From NCBI GenBank assembly GCA_036003845.1, contig DASYRX010000191.1, forward strand, positions 1-11,197: 11,197 bases of DNA, written 5' to 3'. Below the pieces are notes generated by a model. That model had not been told where the DNA came from and searched no databases. It saw only the letters and a list, made by a program, of their open reading frames with translations. Every line of letters begins with the position of its first letter. The stretch's first letter is position 1. Source of the stretch: DASYRX01 sp036003845 (GTDB taxonomy: Bacteria > Gemmatimonadota > Gemmatimonadetes > Gemmatimonadales > Gemmatimonadaceae). The position numbers and the translations under genes were made by a program. Positions 6,125 to 11,197 of the stretch are shown here, piece after piece.

Positions 6125-6138
6125 GCGTTGCCTAACGC
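6125..6138 (-). terminator. Weak hairpin between convergent genes
   Basis: GCGTT (6125-6129) and AACGC (6134-6138) form a 5-bp stem around GCCT. On the minus strand the sequence continues TTAAATAG, a poor U tract. It lies between the convergent stops of the acidic-protein gene (6107) and the BIG2 lipoprotein (6150), and it contains a GCCTAACG word. Weak terminator candidate. Confidence 0.3.
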
Positions 6139-6149
6139 GAGGCGCTGAG

Positions 6150-8975
6150 CTACGGAACAACGAGCGGTAGGAGCGCGACGGGATTGTTGTTGCCTGCCGC
6201 TCCGGGCGGAATCGCTCCGGCACGGACCGCCGTGAAGCTGACCGTCACCAAGCCCACAGTCTGACCGGCTGTGATATCCAAATGTGCCTCGCCAGCGCTG
6301 TTCGTGATCATCGTCGTCTTCTGCAGCGTGACGATGCCGGGATTGTTGCTGCTGATAGAAATGGTGACGCCGCTTACGCCGTTTCCGTTGCCGTCAAGGA
6401 CAGTGGCTGTGTAACGCTTCTTCTGGCCGCGCGCGAGCACGAGATCCAGTGCGTTGCCTTGCGGACCGGCCACGCTGATCGAGACGACGCCGTCCATAGC
6501 ATCGATATGAACTTTTCCGGTTTTCCCTTCGCTCGTTGCTGTGATGTCCACGCCGCCCGAGGGTCCCACTCCGGTGACGATGCCGGCCGCGTCGACCGCC
6601 ACTTTCGAATTGTTGGTCGAGAAGGTGATGGTCCGGCCGGTGAGCACGTTGTTTTGCCCGTCACGCAACACAACCGTTAGGTGCATCGTGTCGCCCGGGA
6701 CGATCCAGGAGCGCGGGCTCGTCACAACGACGGAATTGACTGCCGCCTGAACCGGTGGAGTGACTGTAACCGTGGCGCTCCCGATGACATCCACACCATT
6801 GGCGCCGGCTCCGATAGCGCGCGCCTCGATCGTCGCGGAGCCGGTCGCGGTAGCTGTCACGAGGCCAGTCGTAGAGACCGAGGCGATGGTTGGCGCCATC
6901 GATACCCACGTAATCGCAGCCGTTAGGGTACCGCCGGCCGCATCCTTGGCCACGGCGTTCAACTGAGTCGTGGCGCTGACGGCGATGCTCGTCGTCGACG
7001 GCGACACGGAGACGGACGCAACTGGCACCGATGTCACTGCGAACAGCGACGAATCACTGAAGCCGCCTGGATCTGTCGCGACGACATAAGCGCTGCCTAA
7101 CGAGACTCCGGTCACGGTCGCGCTGTCCGGGAAACCGGCGACCGGAGTGACGCTCACGATCGACGCCGCGCGCGACTGCCAAGACACCGCGCTGCTTCGT
7201 GTGACGACACCGCCGTTCATCACGATCGCGCGCACTGCCGCCGTCCCGCCCACGGAGATCGTCTGCGCTTTGGGCTGCACCGTCGTGCTCGAAATCGGCG
7301 CCGAGGACACCGCGACACTCACCGAGTCGTACACGACTCCGCTACCCCCTGGCGTCGACACCACCACGTACGTGCTGCCGGCCGCAACGCCGCCGACCTG
7401 TCCGCTGCTGCTGACGGATGCAATTGTCGCGTCGCGCGAAACCCAACTGATCGAGCGGCCCGCTGCACTGAGCGAGCCTCCGATCGAATCGAAGAGCTGC
7501 ACGGTGAGCTGCTGCGTTTGTGGCGGCGTTAGGGAGACCGGCTTTGGTGAGATCACGATCGACGCGACGGATACGCTGCTCACGCTGACAGCTGCGCTTC
7601 CTGTCTGTCCACCGCTCGTCGCCCTGATCGTTGCACTGCCGTTGCCCACCGCGGTCACGTCTCCCAGTTGATTGACCGTCGCGACGCTGGGAGCATCGCT
7701 GGTCCATGCGAAGGTACGGTTGGCGAGCGGCTTGCCTTGTGCGTCGAGCGCCTGTGCGATGAGTCGAGCCGTCTGCGTGACGCGCAGTGCAATGGCGTTA
7801 GGCGTGATATTGATCGAAGCGACTGGCGTTGGGTTGACTATAACCGCCACGCTGGCCGACTGTCCCTCGCTCGAGACCTGAATCGTCGCTGTCCCTTCCG
7901 CCACGGCGACGATCAGTCCAGTCTCTGACACTGTCGCGATCTGTGCGTCGCTCGTCGCAAAAGTGATGGCACGTCCTACGAGGACGTTGCCCGCGCTGTC
8001 GCTGAGGGTAACCGTCAGCTGCGAGGTCTGTGCGGGATTGAGCGTTACCTGGTTAGGCGCTACGACAACTCGGGCCACCGGAACCGGCTGCACGACAATC
8101 GTTGCGTCGGCGAACTTTCCCTCCACTGTCGCTCTGATTCGCGCGCTGCCGACTGCAAGCGCAATGACCTCACCATCGCTGGAGACTGTTGCGACAGCTG
8201 GATTATTCGAAGACCACAGAACGAAACGATCCACGAGCGGCCGGCCCTGCGCATCGAGCGCAGTGGCCTGAAACGTGACGCGCCGGCCGACGATTGCCGT
8301 ATCAGCGACGGGCGTTATGGTGACCGACGCGACCGGCTGCGGCGCGACGGAAATCGCCGCCGTTCCGGCACGGCCGTCGATTGTCGCCGTAATTGTCGCA
8401 GAGCCGGGAGAGATTCCGGCCACGACGCCGTTCGCGCTCACGATCGCGATCGTCTCGTTCGACGAAACCCAGGTGACCGGCCGGCCGACAACGATAGCGC
8501 CCGATGCATCGAGCGCCTCGGCGAGCAGCGGTATGGAGCTGCCGACGGAAATCGTGGCGCTTCCCGGCGTTATGCGAACGAGACTGACAGGGCGGGCTAA
8601 CACCGTGATGACGGCGCTGGCAGATTTGCCCGCGCTCGATGCTGCGATGCGCACTTCACCCGCGGCGAGCGCGATGACGACCCCCGATTGCGACACCGTA
8701 GCAATCGACTCTCGCTCCGATGCCCATACGACCTTGCGATCGCGCATGATATTGCCGGCAGCATCGAGCACGGCGGCATTGAACGTCAGCGTCGCGCCCA
8801 CCTGGATGCTCGCACTGCTTGGCGTGAGAACGATGCGGTCGACCGCAAGAGGGTCGGTCGCGAGCTGTTTGTCGCAAGAGGTTGCAGCGAAGGCGCAGGC
8901 GAAAAGCGCTGCGACGGACGCCCGATTGGCGCGCGGCTTGCCTAACGCGAAAGTTCTTTGTGTAGCCGCTTCCAC
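6150..8975 (-). CDS. Large BIG2 (bacterial Ig-like group 2) repeat lipoprotein
   Basis: This is a predicted 941-residue secreted surface protein. An N-terminal signal (residues 1-33) ends in the lipobox-like ATSC with C34, so it is probably a lipoprotein. Ten Ig-like domains tile the rest. Domains 1-5 (45-469) are exactly 85 residues each, domains 6 and 7 are 91 each, domain 8 is 94, domain 9 is 84, and domain 10 (830-941) is a Big-1-like cap ending in RAGAIPPGAAGNNNP and VVP. Most carry the BIG2 signatures (V-x-S/R-V-x-I-x-P, W-x-S/S-x-x, IATVS-x-x-G-x-V, G-x-A-x-I). Such proteins serve adhesion or cell-envelope architecture; no enzyme domain is visible. I chose GTG 8975 because GGGAGA (8986-8981) lies 5 nt upstream; an in-frame TTG at 9032 would add 19 residues without a site. 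A paralogue lies at 10405-11197. Confidence 0.88.
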   Translation of the reverse strand: MEAATQRTFALGKPRANRASVAALFACAFAATSCDKQLATDPLAVDRIVLTPSSASIQVGATLTFNAAVLDAAGNIMRDRKVVWASERESIATVSQSGVVIALAAGEVRIAASSAGKSASAVITVLARPVSLVRITPGSATISVGSSIPLLAEALDASGAIVVGRPVTWVSSNETIAIVSANGVVAGISPGSATITATIDGRAGTAAISVAPQPVASVTITPVADTAIVGRRVTFQATALDAQGRPLVDRFVLWSSNNPAVATVSSDGEVIALAVGSARIRATVEGKFADATIVVQPVPVARVVVAPNQVTLNPAQTSQLTVTLSDSAGNVLVGRAITFATSDAQIATVSETGLIVAVAEGTATIQVSSEGQSASVAVIVNPTPVASINITPNAIALRVTQTARLIAQALDAQGKPLANRTFAWTSDAPSVATVNQLGDVTAVGNGSATIRATSGGQTGSAAVSVSSVSVASIVISPKPVSLTPPQTQQLTVQLFDSIGGSLSAAGRSISWVSRDATIASVSSSGQVGGVAAGSTYVVVSTPGGSGVVYDSVSVAVSSAPISSTTVQPKAQTISVGGTAAVRAIVMNGGVVTRSSAVSWQSRAASIVSVTPVAGFPDSATVTGVSLGSAYVVATDPGGFSDSSLFAVTSVPVASVSVSPSTTSIAVSATTQLNAVAKDAAGGTLTAAITWVSMAPTIASVSTTGLVTATATGSATIEARAIGAGANGVDVIGSATVTVTPPVQAAVNSVVVTSPRSWIVPGDTMHLTVVLRDGQNNVLTGRTITFSTNNSKVAVDAAGIVTGVGPSGGVDITATSEGKTGKVHIDAMDGVVSISVAGPQGNALDLVLARGQKKRYTATVLDGNGNGVSGVTISISSNNPGIVTLQKTTMITNSAGEAHLDITAGQTVGLVTVSFTAVRAGAIPPGAAGNNNPVALLPLVVP

Positions 8976-9025
8976 GTCGCTCTCCCACGAACCGGCTGCC
9001 GTAAGGAACAGCGCGCCCGAATGAC

Positions 9026-9056
9026 AATGCAATATTCAAAACGCCGAGCAAAATTG
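9026..9056 (-). promoter_or_regulatory. AT-rich patch upstream of the BIG2 lipoprotein, possible promoter
   Basis: This roughly 30-bp stretch is strikingly AT-rich for the window. On the minus strand it reads TTTTGCTCGG... then TTTTGAATATTGCATTGTC, about 50-80 nt before GTG 8975. TTGCTC and CATTGT at 16-bp spacing give only a three-of-six match each, so the assignment rests mainly on composition and position. Confidence 0.3.
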
Positions 9057-9103
9057 CCACGCGGCAGATTTTGCGCATCCGCGATGACTACTCGACCGAG
9101 CGT

Positions 9104-9149
9104 TATGCTTGGGAGCCTGAAATACAGCTCAGTCAGGCTGGCGAGCATA
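9104..9149. promoter_or_regulatory. Two-part dyad in the gap between the TPR gene and the BIG2 gene
   Basis: AGCCTGA (9114-9120) pairs with TCAGGCT (9133-9139) across a 12-nt loop. TATGCT (9104-9109) pairs with AGCATA (9144-9149). The two stems are separated by exactly 4 nt on each side. No T tract follows on the minus strand, so it is not a classic terminator. It could be an RNA processing site, an attenuator in a long leader, or a protein site. The rest of the 252-nt gap (8976-9227) shows no convincing gene. Confidence 0.5.
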
Positions 9150-9227
9150 CGTGAGTGCGACGCACGCAACTCTTGGTCCATCGGCGATGGCGTCCCCGAC
9201 AGTACAGCGCGTTCGGTGTGCGCCTAA

Positions 9228-10397
9228 CTAGCCGCCAAGGCGGAAACTGAATCCCACGCCAATTCGACCCTGAGGCTGCGGTCGCACGACGACGCCAATG
9301 CCGCGCGGCACCTGCGCGGGATCTAGGCTGGACGCGAGAATGCCGCGCGCTCGCGCCAGCGATCCACGCGCGAAGGCGGAGGCCTCCCACGCGCTTAAGA
9401 TCCAGACCGCTGCTAAAGCTCCCGCCGCAGGGACCAGGTAGGGACGCTCGGTCACTTGCACGGAGTCGATATACGGGTTCCCGAAGGGGTCGCGGTACTC
9501 GTTGGTCTGCAGCGTTGATTTGCTCGTTAGGCCGGCGGCCGCGATCCCGCCGCCGATGGCCAGAATGAAGACCCCGCGGATCGGGCGGCCGGTGGCCATC
9601 TGACCAACGCCAGGTGCGATGAGGCCCTGAAGGAAAACAGAGCTGGCATCCCACACCCGATCCTGCAGTCTCGCCATTGCCGATCGTATTGCGGCCTGGT
9701 CGTTGGCACCCGGCGACAGCTGCAGATATCGCTCAAAGTCCTGCATCGCGGCAGCGCGTTCGCCGCGCGCGGCCCGCGCCAGCGCGCGGTTGTAGTATCC
9801 CTCGCTCGCGGCGGGCAGCGCTCGGATGACGGTGCCGAAGGCAGAATCGGCCGCGACAAGCTGGCGCTGTTGCAGCAGGGTGACGCCTGAGCGGAAAGCG
9901 GCGCGCGCTTCGTCGCTACGCGCGATTTCCGCGGGCGGCGTTAGGCGCAAGATGCGCCCGCGGACTTCGTCAGCGTCCGGGGCAGTCGGAAGCAGAAAGA
10001 GGTAGCGACAGTACTCCCTGGACGCCGCGGGGTGCTCCCCGAGGTCTTCATGCTCGCGCCCCAGATAGTACGCCACCTGCGCGTTCGTCGGGGCGAACCG
10101 CGCCGCGAGCAGAAATGCGTCACGAGCAGCGGCATGATCGCCTTGCAGCGCGGCGTCGCGTCCTTGCGATACCAACCGCCGCGTCGAGTCCGCGAGATCA
10201 CGGGCCGACAAAGTCGCACCATCAGTGCTCGCAGTCGGAGCGACGGCCACGCAGCCGGCGGGCCCCGCCGCGCTGAGCGCGGTTTTGGGGGCCAGACGCG
10301 GCGGCGTCGCGGACTGCGCCGCGACTGGAGTGACACCAACACACAGGCTGAGCAGCAGCCCGGCCGAAGGCCAATGCAACGTTAGGCAGTTCGCCAT
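9228..10397 (-). CDS. Secreted/membrane TPR protein with C-terminal hydrophobic segments
   Basis: This is a 389-residue protein. A signal-like N-terminus (1-27, hydrophobic LLLSLCVGVTPVAA, likely cut before Q28) is followed by a Pro/Ala linker. Four tetratricopeptide units follow, at about 73-106, 107-140, 163-196 and 197-230 (for example QGDHAAARDAFLLAARFAPT and EGYYNRALARAARGERAAAM). A C-terminal region from 254 holds LIAPGVGQMATGRPIRGVFI, resembling the PG-x-GQ-x-x-x-GR-x-x-x-G pattern of DUF5683-like membrane domains, and a second hydrophobic stretch at 321-337. The end IGVGFSFRLGG looks like a beta-strand. ATG 10397 is 7 nt after the TAA of the upstream BIG2 paralogue, so they form one operon. 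A longer reading from 10532 would overlap that gene and hide the signal sequence. Partner and role are unknown; scaffold or envelope assembly is inferred. Confidence 0.85.
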   Translation of the reverse strand: MANCLTLHWPSAGLLLSLCVGVTPVAAQSATPPRLAPKTALSAAGPAGCVAVAPTASTDGATLSARDLADSTRRLVSQGRDAALQGDHAAARDAFLLAARFAPTNAQVAYYLGREHEDLGEHPAASREYCRYLFLLPTAPDADEVRGRILRLTPPAEIARSDEARAAFRSGVTLLQQRQLVAADSAFGTVIRALPAASEGYYNRALARAARGERAAAMQDFERYLQLSPGANDQAAIRSAMARLQDRVWDASSVFLQGLIAPGVGQMATGRPIRGVFILAIGGGIAAAGLTSKSTLQTNEYRDPFGNPYIDSVQVTERPYLVPAAGALAAVWILSAWEASAFARGSLARARGILASSLDPAQVPRGIGVVVRPQPQGRIGVGFSFRLGG

Positions 10398-10404
10398 GAC
10401 GCGG

Positions 10405-11197
10405 TTAGGGAACGACAATCCGTATGCTGACTGCTGGAGTATTGCTCCCTGGCATCCCCGGCGGAATGGCACCGGCCCGAGTCGCGACGAACGTAATGCT
10501 GGCCGAACCGGTGAAACTGGACGCCGTGACATTCACGCTGCCTTGTCCTAAGCCGTTGGTTGTAACGTTCGATGCGGAGGTCGACATGGCGCTCGGGTTG
10601 TTGTTGCTAATCGCGATCGTCACGCCGCTCACTGGAGCTCCGCCCGCCGTAACAGTCACAGTGTACGTCTTCGTCTGCGTGCGGCTCAGCAGAGTATCGA
10701 GGGCCACATTGTTCGCGGGGCCCGTCACGGCCATCGCCGTCACTCCAGCAATGCTGCGGAGCTGCACTGTCGCGCTGTTCCCTTGGCTCGTCGCGGTGAT
10801 ATCGGCGTTTCCTGCTGCGCCGCCTCCGCTGACGATCCCGCTCGTGTTGACAGTCGCGCTAGCGGGCGCGCTGCTGGCAAACGTGACTGGGCGACCGGTG
10901 ATCACGTTATTCAACGCGTCTCGCAGAACAACCGTTAGGTGCATCGTATCACTCGCCACGACAAAGCTGCGCGGGCTTGTGACGCTGATCGAGTGCACCG
11001 GGACATTAACAGTGATTGCGGCGGTGCCAACGACGTCGACGCCTCCCACACCGGCGCCATTCGCGCGGGCTTGGATCGTAGCCGAACCGCCTGCGTTCGC
11101 GGTTACGAGGCCAGTGGCATTCACCGACGCTATGTTTGGCGCCAGAGACACCCACGTAATGGCCCGAGAGAGTATGTTTCCGGCCGCATCCTTCGCC
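10405..11197 (-). CDS. BIG2 repeat protein, C-terminal 263 residues (5' end beyond window)
   Basis: The frame is open to the window edge and ends at TAA 10407-10405. It begins AKDAAGNILSRAITWVSLAP, in the middle of a BIG2 domain, and continues through a full Ig-like domain (SVTSPRSFVVASDTMHLTVV) to a Big-1-like cap ending RAGAIPPGMPGSNTP and IRIVVP. Domain for domain it matches the last two and a half domains of the 941-residue lipoprotein, including identical DTMHLTVVLRD and RAGAIPPG segments, so the two are paralogues. The internal GTG at 11151 is a Val codon of the conserved ITWVS motif, not a start. The gene leads the operon whose next member is the TPR protein. Surface or secreted location is inferred from the family; the N-terminus is not visible. 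Confidence 0.88.
   Translation of the reverse strand, partial: AKDAAGNILSRAITWVSLAPNIASVNATGLVTANAGGSATIQARANGAGVGGVDVVGTAAITVNVPVHSISVTSPRSFVVASDTMHLTVVLRDALNNVITGRPVTFASSAPASATVNTSGIVSGGGAAGNADITATSQGNSATVQLRSIAGVTAMAVTGPANNVALDTLLSRTQTKTYTVTVTAGGAPVSGVTIAISNNNPSAMSTSASNVTTNGLGQGSVNVTASSFTGSASITFVATRAGAIPPGMPGSNTPAVSIRIVVP

Noticed and set aside
5717..6223. 168-residue Ser-rich minus-strand frame
   Set aside because: Mirror image of the Asp/Glu codons of the acidic gene, which has the better start site and the operon context.
7147..7671. 174-residue plus-strand frame inside the BIG2 gene (and a similar 249-residue one at 8275-9024)
   Set aside because: Antisense to clear Ig-like repeats; Thr/Ala/Pro-rich sequence is what reversed BIG2 codons give.
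8942..9181. 79-residue minus-strand frame in the gap before the BIG2 lipoprotein
   Set aside because: No ribosome binding site, overlaps the lipoprotein start in another frame, and spans the dyad at 9104-9149; no family resemblance.
10398..10532. Longer start for the TPR protein at 10532
   Set aside because: It would overlap the BIG2 paralogue by 128 bases and bury the signal sequence; ATG 10397 fits better.

Overview
The window looks like chromosomal DNA from a GC-rich (roughly 60% by eye) Gram-negative-type bacterium. I favour Gemmatimonadota. The grounds are GC content, a lipoprotein-type signal, a PilT-family ATPase, large BIG2-repeat secreted proteins, and a very frequent CGTTAGGC/GCCTAACG word that I associate from memory with that phylum. 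The assignment is inference; no marker RNA is present.

Layout. (1) 1-192 (+): the 3' end of pdxA (vitamin B6 synthesis). Its last codons run into a 72-nt nested palindrome (142-213) built from four copies of one 13-mer. That element abuts the ATG of a CzcD/ZitB-like zinc efflux transporter (214-1107, +). (2) 1282-3362 (+): a small protein with two tandem copies of an unidentified beta-rich domain, translationally coupled to a PilT-like pilus retraction ATPase. The ATPase carries a degenerate duplicated N-terminal domain and a disordered Gly/Pro/Ala tail. (3) 3363-3584: noncoding, holding a CACAGAG-type inverted repeat and a strong intrinsic terminator reading on the minus strand. (4) 3585-3779 (-): an unrecognised 64-residue Gly/Tyr/Asp-rich protein with an excellent ribosome binding site, divergent from typA/bipA. 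(5) 3879-6107 (+): typA, then a 122-residue protein that is 62% Asp+Glu, with a tight 24-bp palindrome in its early codons. (6) 6150-11197 (-): a predicted 941-residue BIG2-repeat lipoprotein. Upstream of it (higher coordinates) is an operon of a second, truncated-by-window BIG2 protein and a secreted TPR protein.

How it fits together. The minus-strand block looks like a cell-surface module: two paralogous Ig-like proteins with matching C-termini flank a periplasmic/membrane TPR protein. The plus-strand block is mostly housekeeping, plus pilus retraction.

The most unusual global signal is the word GTTAGG/CCTAAC. It occurs 23 times, 14 of them as the octamer CGTTAGGC, and it clusters at stop codons in a way that recalls a DNA uptake sequence or a terminator-associated signal.
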